Source of the DNA: an uncultured Trueperaceae bacterium
Lineage (GTDB): Bacteria; Deinococcota; Deinococci; Deinococcales; Trueperaceae
DNA length: 14,651 bases
Direction of reading: 5' to 3'
Assembly: GCA_937907415.1 (NCBI GenBank)
Contig: CALCHY010000022.1
Location: 1 to 14,651, forward strand
How positions within the stretch are numbered: the stretch's first letter is position 1; each line of letters begins with the position of its first letter. The translations under genes and the position numbers were made by a program. The notes under the pieces are model-generated. The model made no database searches. It was not told the origin of the DNA and saw nothing but the letters and a program-made list of their open reading frames with translations. This document shows, one piece after another, positions 5,207 to 13,144 of this stretch.

Positions 5207-5478
5207 GGGAGAACCGCGTCACGGAGATCATCCTGACCACCATCAAGCCAACGAGCCGGAAAGTGGGGAAGGCCGTCTCACTGCTCATCATCGTCACCTG
5301 GTACGTGCTGTCGGCAATCTTCTTGCGCCTCGCCGTGCGCCCCTTCCGGTACGGCTCCATCGAGTGCTCGCGTAGGGTGAACGTGCGCGAAGCGCTCGCA
5401 CGCCAGTGGAATGAATATCGGATCACCGCGCTGGGTAACGCAAGTGCCCGGCACGCCGCCGTGCCTTATCATCACGAT
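5203..5478 (+). other. Open in-frame segment upstream of the NUDIX gene, one predicted membrane helix
   Basis: GTG 5203 overlaps the preceding stop (GTGA) and opens 92 codons that continue without a stop into the NUDIX frame. The first 55-60 residues have coding-like G/C third positions and a hydrophobic stretch (SLLIIVTWYVLSAIFLRLAV, about residues 26-45). The last 35 or so residues (from about 5370) lose that bias and look less like coding sequence. It could be a small membrane gene whose stop has been lost, a degenerate gene, or a true membrane-anchoring N-terminal extension making a 315-residue NUDIX protein. I favour a separate or decayed small gene, because a good leaderless start exists at 5479. 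Confidence 0.35.
5467..5472 (+). promoter_or_regulatory. Candidate -10 box for a leaderless NUDIX transcript
   Basis: TATCAT is followed by six bases and then the GTG at 5479, the spacing seen for leaderless genes in Deinococcota. No convincing -35 box was found 16-18 nt upstream. This element is the main reason for choosing 5479 as the start. Confidence 0.5.
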
Positions 5479-6150
5479 GTGACCCAAGCGCAGCTAGAGC
5501 CACTCGATGTGCTGGACGCAAACGGCAACCCGACCGGCGAGGTCAAAGTGCGCGGCGCCGTGCACCGAGACGGCAACTGGCACCGCGCGATCCACATCTG
5601 GATAGTGCGTGAGCAGCACCTGGTGCTCCTGCAACGCCGGGCGATGACGAAGGACCTCGAGCCGGGCAAACTAGACGTTAGCGTCGGGGGGCATGTGCGC
5701 GCTGGCGAACTGTTCCTCGACGCCATCAGGGAGGCGGAGGAGGAACTCGGGTTGGCGCTGCGGCCTGGCCAACTCGCTTACCTCGGTACCGCCGTCGCCG
5801 TCAGGCACTATCCAGACTTGCCGACGCCAGTAACGGACCGCGAGTACCAGGACGTCTACGTGGTGCTAGACGACCGCGCCCTCGCGGATTACCAGTTGCA
5901 GGTAGCAGAAGTAGACACGTTGTACGAGGTGCCGGTCGACGCGGCCATCGCCCTGTTCCGCCATGGCACCTACGTCGCTGCGGCCGGGTACGACAGCATG
6001 CGCCGTCCAAGCCACGCCCTGCTCGTAGCGGATGACTTGCCATCACAGGGCAGCGAGCTGCTGGCTCAAGCGCTCGAACGCGTGGCTGCCTACCTCAAAG
6101 GAGAAGAGGCGTCGGACATAGCCCAACGCCCCTTCCAGCGGCCCTTGTAA
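5479..6150 (+). CDS. NUDIX hydrolase, isopentenyl-diphosphate-isomerase-like
   Basis: The 223-residue product belongs to the NUDIX superfamily, whose members use a metal held by glutamates to act on diphosphate-linked substrates. The N-terminus LEPLDVLDANGNPTGE, then VHRDGNWHRAIHIWIV and LLQRRAMTKDLEPGKLDVSVGGHV, are hallmarks of the IDI/YfcD-like subgroup. The NUDIX box runs from G71 (GHVRAGE) to REAEEELGL. Compared with G-x5-E-x7-RE it has only six residues between E77 and R84, one fewer than canonical, while the REAEEELG core is intact. The C-terminal 70 residues are ordinary for the subgroup. The substrate is unknown; true IPP isomerase activity is not implied. It ends 12 nt from the convergent rnj stop codon. 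Confidence 0.85.
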   Translation: MTQAQLEPLDVLDANGNPTGEVKVRGAVHRDGNWHRAIHIWIVREQHLVLLQRRAMTKDLEPGKLDVSVGGHVRAGELFLDAIREAEEELGLALRPGQLAYLGTAVAVRHYPDLPTPVTDREYQDVYVVLDDRALADYQLQVAEVDTLYEVPVDAAIALFRHGTYVAAAGYDSMRRPSHALLVADDLPSQGSELLAQALERVAAYLKGEEASDIAQRPFQRPL

Positions 6151-6160
6151 CGAGAAGGGC
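6141..6160. terminator. Weak bidirectional hairpin between convergent NUDIX and rnj genes
   Basis: GCCCTT and AAGGGC form a 6-bp stem around an 8-nt loop. It overlaps the end of the NUDIX gene and lies just before the rnj stop codon. There is no clear T-run on either side, so it is at best a weak or shared terminator. Confidence 0.35.
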
Positions 6161-6162
6161 GC

Positions 6163-8049
6163 TTAGTTCTCGATGACGGTCGGAACGATCAGCGGGTTGC
6201 GGCCCGTTGCCTTCCGAATGTAGCGCCTCACCGGGTAGTAGATGTCGTCGCGGATGTCGGACAGGCGGCGCTTCTCGCGCACTCCGCGCTGCAGGCTCTC
6301 AAGTGCGATCTTCTCGACCTCACCCTTGAGTCCGTTGCTGCCATGCGCAACGCCGCGCATGATCACTTCGACGGTCGGCGTCTTGCTCGCCAACGCCATG
6401 ATGACGACGACGCCCTCGGCTGAAAGCGTCTGCCTGTCGCGGATTATCGGCTCCGTGACCTCGTCGCCTGCCTTGCCGACGGTGTCGATCAACACGACGC
6501 CAGCGTCTACGCTGCCCGTAACCTTCATCTGGTCGCGGCTCAACTCGACGACGTCGCCGTTGGCGACGATCATCGTCTTGGTCGGCGGGTGGCTCATGCC
6601 GTCCGCCAGGCGCTGGTGGTGCACCTGGTGACGCATCTCACCGTGCCACGGCAAGAAGAACTTCGGGCGGGTGAGGTCGAGGATGAGCTTCAGCTCCTCA
6701 CGGCTCGCGTGCCCGGAAGCGTGCACCTTGTAAGCGGGCGGGTAGAGGACGTTGACGCGGCTGGCGTAAAGCTGGTTGATGACGCGCCCGACGGCCTCCT
6801 CGTTGCCAGGGATGGGGTTGGAGGAGAGGATGACCGTGTCGCCCGGCTTGAGCCTGATCTTGCGGTGCGTGCCGTTCGCGAGGCGCGAAAGCGCGGCCAT
6901 CGGCTGGCCCTGCGAGCCGGTGCACAAGAAGAGGACCTTGTCGTCCTGCAGGTCGCCGATGTCGTCTGAGCTGAGGAGCGCGTTCTTCGACTCGATGTAA
7001 CCGAGCTCCGTCGCGATCCCGAGCGCCTTGACCATCGAGCGGCCCTCCATGATCACGCGGCGGTCGTAGCGGTCCGCGATGCGCAGGAAGTTCTGCAGGC
7101 GGTGAACGTGCGAGGAGAAGGTCGTGACGATGACGCGGCCCTTGGCCTTCGCTACGATCTCGTCTACGGCCATGGCGACGTCGTGCTCGCTAGGGGTGTA
7201 ACCGGGACGCTCTGCGTTAGTGCTGTCGGAGATCAGGAGGAGCACCCCCTCAGCGCCAGCCTGCGCCAGCTTGTGGAGGTGGCTCGTCTTACCGTCAGCT
7301 GGGTTGTAATCGAGCTTGAAGTCGCCAGAGTGCACCACGCGCCCGATCGGCGTGTGGATCACTAGGCCGGAGTTGTCCGGGATGGAGTGCGTCATGCGGA
7401 AGAAATCGACCGTGAAGTTCTGGCTGATCTTCACGCGCGCGTCCGTGCTTATCTCGCGCAGGTCGACGTCAGACTCGCTGAGCTTGAACTCTTCGAACTT
7501 GCCGCGCAGGAGCCCAAGGGTGAGACGCGCGCCGTACATGGGGATCTTCGGGAGGAGCCTGAGCATGTAAGGCAGGCCGCCGATGTGGTCCTCGTGCCCG
7601 TGCGTAAGCACCCAACCCTTGACCTTGTGGGCGTTCTCGACGACCCAGTCGATCTTCGGCACGATGATGTCGACCCCGAGCATCTCCGTCTCCGGGAACG
7701 CGAGGCCGCCGTCTATCAGCAGGATCTCGTCGTCGTACTCGAAGGCGAACATGTTCTTGCCGATCTCGCCCATTCCGCCAAGCGCGATGACCTTGAGCTT
7801 CTTCTCACCGTCTGTGCTTGGTTGAGGGCGGTCGTCTGCGCCGGCGTTGGCTTGGCCTTGGCGGTTCTGCGGCTTGCTGCGTGGGCGGCGCGAGCGGCCA
7901 GCGCCTTCCTTGGCGCCGTCTGCGCCGTTTGGGGCGCTAGGTGGTGCGGCGCTACCGGCCGGCTTGGTGGCCGGGGTAGCGTCCGTGTTCTTCGGCTCGG
8001 CCCGCCTGGGCCGGCGTCTGGTGTTGACCTTGCGGTCCTCTTCTGCCAT
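6163..8049 (-). CDS. rnj: Ribonuclease J (metallo-beta-lactamase/beta-CASP RNase) with long N-terminal tail
   Basis: The 628-residue enzyme combines endonuclease and 5'-to-3' exonuclease activity in mRNA decay and RNA maturation. Residues 1-82 form a Pro/Ala/Arg-rich, probably disordered basic extension. The fold proper starts at KVIALGGMGEIGKNM (about 86-100). Zinc ligands are visible in HGHEDH (150-155), THS (H221) and SGDF (D243). The beta-CASP region includes VIVTTFSSHVHR (307-317), GRSM, TGSQGQP (378-383) and SGHASREEL (445-453). PWHGE (467-471) restores the lactamase core, and a C-terminal domain follows. RNase J enzymes without a tail have about 555 residues; the excess matches the tail. 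It is downstream of pnp on the same strand, separated by 210 bp. ATG 8049 has only a weak GAAAG site. Confidence 0.96.
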   Translation of the reverse strand: MAEEDRKVNTRRRPRRAEPKNTDATPATKPAGSAAPPSAPNGADGAKEGAGRSRRPRSKPQNRQGQANAGADDRPQPSTDGEKKLKVIALGGMGEIGKNMFAFEYDDEILLIDGGLAFPETEMLGVDIIVPKIDWVVENAHKVKGWVLTHGHEDHIGGLPYMLRLLPKIPMYGARLTLGLLRGKFEEFKLSESDVDLREISTDARVKISQNFTVDFFRMTHSIPDNSGLVIHTPIGRVVHSGDFKLDYNPADGKTSHLHKLAQAGAEGVLLLISDSTNAERPGYTPSEHDVAMAVDEIVAKAKGRVIVTTFSSHVHRLQNFLRIADRYDRRVIMEGRSMVKALGIATELGYIESKNALLSSDDIGDLQDDKVLFLCTGSQGQPMAALSRLANGTHRKIRLKPGDTVILSSNPIPGNEEAVGRVINQLYASRVNVLYPPAYKVHASGHASREELKLILDLTRPKFFLPWHGEMRHQVHHQRLADGMSHPPTKTMIVANGDVVELSRDQMKVTGSVDAGVVLIDTVGKAGDEVTEPIIRDRQTLSAEGVVVIMALASKTPTVEVIMRGVAHGSNGLKGEVEKIALESLQRGVREKRRLSDIRDDIYYPVRRYIRKATGRNPLIVPTVIEN

Positions 8050-8259
8050 AACTTTCGTCTCGAGCTAGGGGTGCTTGGCGCCCGTTGGCGCGTTGGCGGT
8101 GTGCGGCTCGAGCTCCCTTCATTGGTTAGCGCGGCGCCGTGGTGGCGGTCGCAAATCACTGCGATTGATGGTGCCTGGTCGGACGGTACCTTGGTGAGCG
8201 CCCGACCAGTTGGTCGATTAGAAGCGGTCGCTTGAAAGCGGTCGCTTGAAAGCGGCTAC
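8050..8259 (-). other. pnp-rnj intergenic region with hairpins
   Basis: The 210 bp between the pnp stop and the rnj start contain a perfect 8-bp stem (CTGGTCGG 8175-8182, CCGACCAG 8202-8209) with a 19-nt loop, and the tail of a 14-bp repeat array. The minus-strand sequence after the stem is not T-rich, so read-through from pnp into rnj is plausible, possibly with RNA processing here. I found no clear promoter for rnj; a TAACCA-like box near 8126 is too weak to call. Confidence 0.45.
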
Positions 8260-8277
8260 TTAGAAGCGGTCGCGCCT
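8222..8277. repeat. 14-bp tandem repeat array over the pnp stop codon
   Basis: Four units start at 8222, 8236, 8250 and 8264 with an exact 14-bp period: AAGCGGTCGCTTGA twice, then AAGCGGCTACTTAG, then AAGCGGTCGCGCCT. The first two contain the near-palindrome AAGCG-GT-CGCTT. The segment TTAGAAGCGGTCGC at 8260-8273, which encodes the last pnp codons and stop on the minus strand, recurs exactly at 8218-8231, three repeat lengths away. Confidence 0.85.
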
Positions 8278-10473
8278 TGGTCCGCGGTCGTTGCCGCGCG
8301 GTCCGCGGTCGCCGCCGCGGCCGCCGCGATCGCCGCCTGGGCCCTTACGTGGGCCGCGCGGTGCGATCTTGCCTTCTAGTTCCGGGCGCACCAAGTCGAT
8401 CTTGCCGCGGTCGTCGATGCCGTTGACCTTGACGCGCAAGCGGTCGCCCTGCTTGAGGAAGTCTTCCACGTTCTCGACGCGTTCCTCGGCGATCTGGCTG
8501 ATGTGCAGCAGTCCGTCAGTGCCGGCGAAGAGGGTGATGAATGCACCGAACTCCGTGACCTTGGCAACGACCCCGTCGTACTCCTTGCCCACTTCTGCAG
8601 AGGCGGTGATGGCCTCGATCTGCGCCTTGACGGCCGCGGCGGCGTCGGAGTCCTCAGAGTAGATGCGGACGGTACCGTCCTCCTTGACCTCGACGGTCGC
8701 ACCCATGGCTTCCAGCTCGCGGATCTGCTTGCCACCTGGCCCGATGACGGTGCCGATCTTCTCGGTCGGGATCTTGACTTGGAGGATGCGCGGGGCGCGC
8801 GCCGAGATCTCGCTGCGTGGCGCCGGGAGGGCGTTGGCCATCTCACCCAAGATGTGCAGGCGGCCGGTGCGCGCCTGCGCGAGCGCCTCGCGCATGATGG
8901 CGGCGGTGATGCCGCCGATCTTGATGTCCATCTGCAGCGCAGTGACGCCGTTGGCGGTGCCGGTGACCTTGAAGTCCATGTCGCCCAGGGCGTCCTCGGA
9001 GCCGAGGATGTCGGTGAGGATCCGGTAGTTCGAGCCCTCCATGACGAGGCCCATTGCAATGCCAGCGACTGGCTCCCTGAGGGGCACGCCTGCGTCCATG
9101 AGCGCGAGCGAGCCAGCGCACACGGTGGCCATCGAGGACGAACCGTTCGACTCGAGCGTTTCGCCGACCACGCGGATGACGTAAGGGAAGCTCTCCTGGC
9201 TCGGCAGGACGCCTACGAGAGCACGGCGCGCGAGGTTGCCGTGGCCGAGCTCGCGGCGCCCAGTCCCGCGCAGGCGCTTGACTTCGCCCGTCGAGAAGGG
9301 CGGAAAGTTGTAGTGCAGCATGAACTCTTCGCTGTCGTCGAGCGTCAGGTCGTCAACGAGACGGTTGTCGCGGCCAGTCCCGAGGGTGGCAACGCCGAGG
9401 ACCTGCGTCTCGCCGCGCGTGAACACCGCGGAACCGTGCGCCATCGGCAGCACGCCCGTCTCGATCCAGATGGGGCGCACCTGGTCCGAGGTACGGCCGT
9501 CGGTGCGGAGGTTCTCCTCGAGGACGAGACGGCGCATCTCGACCTGCTCGGCCTTGTCGAACGCGGCCTTCACTTCGTTGATCTGGTGAGCCGCGTCCGC
9601 AACAGTGGCGTCCGGCACGAAGCGAGCTATGACTTCGTCGCGCAGCGCCTTGAGGGTCTCGGAGCGCTCGTGCTTGCCCTGGGTGAGGAGGGCGTCGCGC
9701 AGCGTGCCGCTTACGGCCTGCTTGACGTTTTCGGCGACCTCGGCGGAGAGCTCGAGTGAAGGCGTGAAGCCGCGCTTCTCGCTGCCGATCTCGGCGCGCA
9801 TGCGCTCGATGAGGGCAACGACCGGCGCGAGTAGGTCTTGCGCGAACTCGATGGCGCCGACCATGACGTCCTCTTGCAGCTCGTCGGCAGCGGCCTCGAC
9901 CATCAGCACGGCATCTTTGGACGCTGCAACGGTCAGCTCGAGCTGTGAACCGCCGTCATGTAGGCGGCGCATGCTCGGGTTCGCGAGGTAGTCCGTGCCG
10001 TCGAAGCCGACGGTGCAGCATGCCGTTGGCCCGTTCCAGGGCACGTCAGAGATGGACAACGCAGCCGAAGCGCCGATGGCGGCGAGCGGAGCTGGGTCGT
10101 TCACCTGGTCGGCGGAGAGGACCGTGACGATGACCTGCACCTCGTTGCGCAGGCCCTTGGGGAAGAGCGGGCGGATCTGACGGTCGACGATGCGGGCGTT
10201 AAGGGTGCCCTGAATGCCTGGCCGGCCCTCGCGGCGCATGAAGGAGCCGGGGATCTTGCCGATGGCGTAGTGCCGCTCTTCGTACTCGACGGTGAGTGGG
10301 AGGAACGGGACGGGTGAGGCGCCGTCGCTCATCTGGGCGGTGACGAGCACCAGGGTATCGCCGTAGCGGACGGTGACGCTGCCAGCAGACTGCTTGGCGA
10401 GCTTGCCGGTCTCGATGACCAGTTCTCGCCCCCCGAACTGGGTGGTGTAGCGACGGTGGTTTGGTAGGTTCAC
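8260..10473 (-). CDS. pnp: Polyribonucleotide nucleotidyltransferase (PNPase)
   Basis: The 737-residue enzyme degrades RNA 3'-to-5' with phosphate, releasing nucleoside diphosphates; it normally acts as a trimer. Two RNase PH-like domains flank an alpha-helical linker (about 235-315). The active second domain has [12 protein letters not shown] (R406, R407, H411) and [11 protein letters not shown] (D494, D500), matching the known phosphate and metal residues. The KH domain follows, with [15 protein letters not shown] (GPGG at 578-581), then the S1 domain (about 630-695, [19 protein letters not shown]). The last 30 or so residues are rich in R, G and D ([15 protein letters not shown]), an RGG-like RNA-binding tail. 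GTG 10473 is preceded by a strong AAGGAGAG site. Gene order rpsO-pnp is the widely conserved one. Confidence 0.98.
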   Translation of the reverse strand: MNLPNHRRYTTQFGGRELVIETGKLAKQSAGSVTVRYGDTLVLVTAQMSDGASPVPFLPLTVEYEERHYAIGKIPGSFMRREGRPGIQGTLNARIVDRQIRPLFPKGLRNEVQVIVTVLSADQVNDPAPLAAIGASAALSISDVPWNGPTACCTVGFDGTDYLANPSMRRLHDGGSQLELTVAASKDAVLMVEAAADELQEDVMVGAIEFAQDLLAPVVALIERMRAEIGSEKRGFTPSLELSAEVAENVKQAVSGTLRDALLTQGKHERSETLKALRDEVIARFVPDATVADAAHQINEVKAAFDKAEQVEMRRLVLEENLRTDGRTSDQVRPIWIETGVLPMAHGSAVFTRGETQVLGVATLGTGRDNRLVDDLTLDDSEEFMLHYNFPPFSTGEVKRLRGTGRRELGHGNLARRALVGVLPSQESFPYVIRVVGETLESNGSSSMATVCAGSLALMDAGVPLREPVAGIAMGLVMEGSNYRILTDILGSEDALGDMDFKVTGTANGVTALQMDIKIGGITAAIMREALAQARTGRLHILGEMANALPAPRSEISARAPRILQVKIPTEKIGTVIGPGGKQIRELEAMGATVEVKEDGTVRIYSEDSDAAAAVKAQIEAITASAEVGKEYDGVVAKVTEFGAFITLFAGTDGLLHISQIAEERVENVEDFLKQGDRLRVKVNGIDDRGKIDLVRPELEGKIAPRGPRKGPGGDRGGRGGDRGPRGNDRGPRRDRF

Positions 10474-10478
10474 GCTCT

Positions 10479-10485
10479 CTCCTTC
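10479..10485 (-). promoter_or_regulatory. Shine-Dalgarno of pnp
   Basis: On the minus strand GAAGGAG lies 5 nt before the GTG at 10473, which settles a non-ATG start for pnp. Confidence 0.75.
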
Positions 10486-10616
10486 GACTGCCTTGTTACC
10501 CGCTGTGCGCGCCGTGACGCGTCCTTGTTCGAACGCGAACGGCGGCTTGATGCGCCCCGGTGGGGCAATAGATGGGCGCAGCCACCATGTAGCTTCACGC
10601 CCCCGTACTGTGCGAA

Positions 10617-10641
10617 CGGCGAGGCCACACTGGCCTCGCCG
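10617..10641 (-). promoter_or_regulatory. Strong hairpin between rpsO and pnp, possible processing site or attenuator
   Basis: CGGCGAGGCC (10617-10626) and GGCCTCGCCG (10632-10641) form a perfect 10-bp GC-rich stem with loop ACACT. It lies 98 nt after the rpsO stop and 144 nt before pnp. No T-run follows on the minus strand, so an intrinsic terminator is doubtful. In E. coli the same gap carries a terminator and a double-stranded RNase III site used in pnp autocontrol; a similar role here is inferred only. The rest of the 265-bp gap shows a small GCCCC-GGT-GGGGC hairpin (10554-10566) and no clear promoter. Confidence 0.6.
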
Positions 10642-10738
10642 ATAGAGCCGAACTTGCTGTGACGGCCGCAGTTGACGGCTGTGCTTGTACTTTCACTGAC
10701 TCGAACTAGCAGAGTGGACTGCTTCCTGACGCCTGACT

Positions 10739-11008
10739 TCAGCGGCGGAGGCCGAGGCTAGCGATGAGATCTTTGTAACCGTCGTAGTTCGTGCGCTCCA
10801 GGTAAGTGAGGAGGCGCTTGCGCTTACCGACCATCATGAGGAGGCCGCGGCGGCTGTGATGGTCCTTCTTGTGGACCTGAAGGTGCTGGCTGAGCTCCTC
10901 GATGCGCTTGGTGAGGAGTGCGACTTGCACGGAGGTCGAGCCGGTATCCTGGCCGTCTTTGCCGTACTTGCGCATTACTTCTAGCTTCTGTTCCGCGTTC
11001 ATGGTCAT
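10739..11008 (-). CDS. rpsO: Small ribosomal subunit protein S15
   Basis: The 89-residue protein is the normal length for S15, which binds the central domain of 16S rRNA early in 30S assembly. The core D-T-G-S-T-S-V-Q-V-A-L-L-T-x-R-I segment (about 21-36), HLQVHKKDHHSRRGLL (about 42-57) and VGKRKRLLTYL are near-invariant family signatures. Two ATG codons are possible (11008 and 11002). The first is preferred because AAGGT at 11016-11020 is 7 nt upstream of it. It lies directly upstream of pnp in the common rpsO-pnp arrangement. S15 represses its own mRNA in several bacteria, but I did not identify such a site here. Confidence 0.98.
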   Translation of the reverse strand: MTMNAEQKLEVMRKYGKDGQDTGSTSVQVALLTKRIEELSQHLQVHKKDHHSRRGLLMMVGKRKRLLTYLERTNYDGYKDLIASLGLRR

Positions 11009-11049
11009 GAGGATTACCTTTCAGATTCTTCTTACCCAGGCCGGATCCA

Positions 11050-11081
11050 ATGATAGGAGTCGATGCCGGTCCAGGCGCCAA
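11050..11081 (-). promoter_or_regulatory. Candidate promoter of rpsO(-pnp)
   Basis: On the minus strand TATCAT (11055-11050) is a good -10 box. The best -35-like sequence is TTGGCG (11081-11076), but its 20-nt spacing is too long to be convincing. The leader to the rpsO ATG would be about 35 nt. Confidence 0.4.
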
Positions 11082-11140
11082 CTGAAGATGTTACCACAAG
11101 CTAGGGCGGCGTGCGCCCAACGGGGTGACGCCGAGCGGCC

Positions 11141-13138
11141 CTATGCGTGGCGCTCGAACCACTCGACTATGGCGTCTAGGCGCAGCACGCGGCGGTCGGG
11201 GCGACCGGAGCGCGAGAGCTCATGCCCTTCGGCTGGCACCCTGAAGAACTCCGTCTCTGCCTTGCCGAGGCGTTTGAGCACCGAGAAGAGCTGCTCACCC
11301 TGCTCGATGGGGCAGCGGTAGTCTTCCTCGGAATGAACGATGAGGAGCGGGGTCGTGATCTTGTCAGCGAAACGGATGGGGCTTTGCCGCCACAACGCCT
11401 CGGCGTCGCCCCACGGCACCCCGCCGATCTCGCGCTCGACGAACCACGGCCCGATGTCTGAGGTGCCGTACATGCTCGTCCAGTTGCAGATGCTGCGCTG
11501 GGTGACGGCGGAGCGGAAGCGCGTCGTCTGCCCGACCAGCCAGTTCGTCATGAAGCCGCCGTAACTGCCACCCGTAAGGTGCAGGGGCGCGTCCTCGCGG
11601 CCTAGTCGGGCGTGGCCTGCCTCGGCGAAGGCCATGACGTCGTCCGCGTCAACCGAACCGTAGTTGCCAAGGAAGCTGGTGGCGAAGGTGAACCCGTAAC
11701 TGCTGCTCCCGCGCGGGTTGCCGAAGATGACGGCGTAGCCCTTCGCTGCCAAGAGTTGGAACTCCAGGTTGAAGCCGTAACCGTAGTTCGTGTGCGGCCC
11801 GCCGTGTACCTGAACGACGGCCGCGCCGTCGGCACGCGCCTGCGCCGGCCTTAGCAGCCAGTAAGGCGCGTCGGCGGCGCCAGCCGCGAACGGACCTTCC
11901 GGGGTGACTAGTGTGAGGCGGCGGCTCCATGCTGCGTTAACGCGGCTGACTTGCGATTCGCGGCCGTCGCGCCAGCGGGCGTAGACCTCGCCAGGACGGT
12001 CGGGGTACTCGGCCGTGAACAACGCCTCCAGCTCGCTGCTGTCCCTCGGAACTGCGAAGCAAGTCACGACGCGCCGCTCGGGCTGGAGCACCTCCACGTT
12101 GCCGGCCAGGTCGATGCGCGCGAGTCCACTGGCACCCTGCGCGTTCACGTTGATCAGCAGGCTGTGGCAGTCTGGGCTCCACACCGGTGCGGAGGAGTAC
12201 GCGCCGTAGCGGCTGTCGCCGCCAGCGCTCGGGGGCGTAACGTGCTCGCCAGAGATCAAGCGCGGCTGGCCGCCTTTCACACCCAGGTCGAGGACCCACA
12301 CGCCCGGCTCGGAAGCAACGTCGTCCTGCACTTGGCTGGCCGTGTACGCCAGCCACTTGCCGTCCGGCGACGGCACGAGCGTTGACACGCCGATGAGCTC
12401 GGGCAGCCTAACGGCATGGGCGCCGGTCTTGAGGTCGACGGTAACCAGGTCGGTCGTGAAGTCGCCGCGCGGCCGCTCGCCCGCCATGACGAGCGCCCAG
12501 AGCGTGAGGCCGTCTGGCGCGACCGCCAGGAGGGTGGGGGAACCAGGTAGGTCGGTGAGTTTGCGAGTCGCCCCACTGCCTAAGTCGACGACGTGAACCT
12601 GCGCTGGCGTCGTCGGCAGCACGCCCGCCCCGTCGGCTCGCCAGTAGCGCTTCGTTATGCGCCGGGGAAGACCGTTCTTCGCGCCTAGGTCCTCGTAATC
12701 GTCCAACGTTACGTACGCAATCTCATCGCCGGAAGGCGCCCACGCGAACGACGAGACCCCCGCCTTGTGCTCGGTGAGGCGCTCGGGTTCGCCGCCGTCC
12801 AGCGGCATGACGTACAGCTGCGGCCGGCCACCTGACTCGGCCACGCGCAGGAAAGCCACGCGGTCGCCGCTAGGTGAGTAGCGCGGCTTGGTGTCGGAGT
12901 ACTCGCCGCGCGTGAAGGCGCCGCCGCCCGGCTTGGCTAGGTTTCTGCTGAGGTGCAGTCGGCTTCGGTAACGCGGCGGGTTTGCGTCGGCGGCACTCTG
13001 TGAGCCACCTTTGGCTCCTTCGCGGGTTGACACGATGTCGGTGACGACCCAGATGGCCGAGCGCCCATCCGGCGCCGCATGCACGTCAGATACCGCTGCT
13101 AGCGTCAGTAGGTCACTGCTCTTCAGGGCCCTAGCCAT
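11141..13138 (-). CDS. S9 family (prolyl oligopeptidase/acylaminoacyl-peptidase-like) serine peptidase
   Basis: The 665-residue peptidase likely removes short or modified N-terminal peptides in the cytoplasm; no signal peptide is present. The N-terminal half (about 1-400) is a beta-propeller with WD40-like/TolB-like repeats such as PRYSPSGDRVAFL (85-97), FAWAPSGDEIAYV (131-143), LVPSPDGKWLAYT (254-266) and PVWSPDCHSLLIN (318-330). The alpha/beta-hydrolase domain follows. It has the oxyanion motif VHGGPH (444-449) and NPRGSSSYG (474-482). The catalytic triad is S525 in GGSYGG, D606 in HSEEDYRCP and H639 in EGHE. Length is typical of S9C enzymes. The start lies 6 nt after the rlmB stop, so it is probably co-transcribed or coupled. 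Exact specificity cannot be read from sequence. Confidence 0.93.
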   Translation of the reverse strand: MARALKSSDLLTLAAVSDVHAAPDGRSAIWVVTDIVSTREGAKGGSQSAADANPPRYRSRLHLSRNLAKPGGGAFTRGEYSDTKPRYSPSGDRVAFLRVAESGGRPQLYVMPLDGGEPERLTEHKAGVSSFAWAPSGDEIAYVTLDDYEDLGAKNGLPRRITKRYWRADGAGVLPTTPAQVHVVDLGSGATRKLTDLPGSPTLLAVAPDGLTLWALVMAGERPRGDFTTDLVTVDLKTGAHAVRLPELIGVSTLVPSPDGKWLAYTASQVQDDVASEPGVWVLDLGVKGGQPRLISGEHVTPPSAGGDSRYGAYSSAPVWSPDCHSLLINVNAQGASGLARIDLAGNVEVLQPERRVVTCFAVPRDSSELEALFTAEYPDRPGEVYARWRDGRESQVSRVNAAWSRRLTLVTPEGPFAAGAADAPYWLLRPAQARADGAAVVQVHGGPHTNYGYGFNLEFQLLAAKGYAVIFGNPRGSSSYGFTFATSFLGNYGSVDADDVMAFAEAGHARLGREDAPLHLTGGSYGGFMTNWLVGQTTRFRSAVTQRSICNWTSMYGTSDIGPWFVEREIGGVPWGDAEALWRQSPIRFADKITTPLLIVHSEEDYRCPIEQGEQLFSVLKRLGKAETEFFRVPAEGHELSRSGRPDRRVLRLDAIVEWFERHA

Positions 13139-13144
13139 GACTGA

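Noticed and set aside
7387..8235. 282-codon plus-strand frame over rnj
   Set aside because: It is antisense to the RNase J gene, which has full catalytic motifs. The low-complexity end mirrors the basic tail of RNase J.
8050..8259. Intrinsic terminator after pnp
   Set aside because: The 8-bp stem at 8175-8209 has a large loop and no T-run after it on the minus strand, so termination is not supported.
8503..9759. 418-codon plus-strand frame inside pnp
   Set aside because: It is the reverse complement of the pnp coding sequence. The product has biased His/Asp/Arg/Leu composition and no domain.
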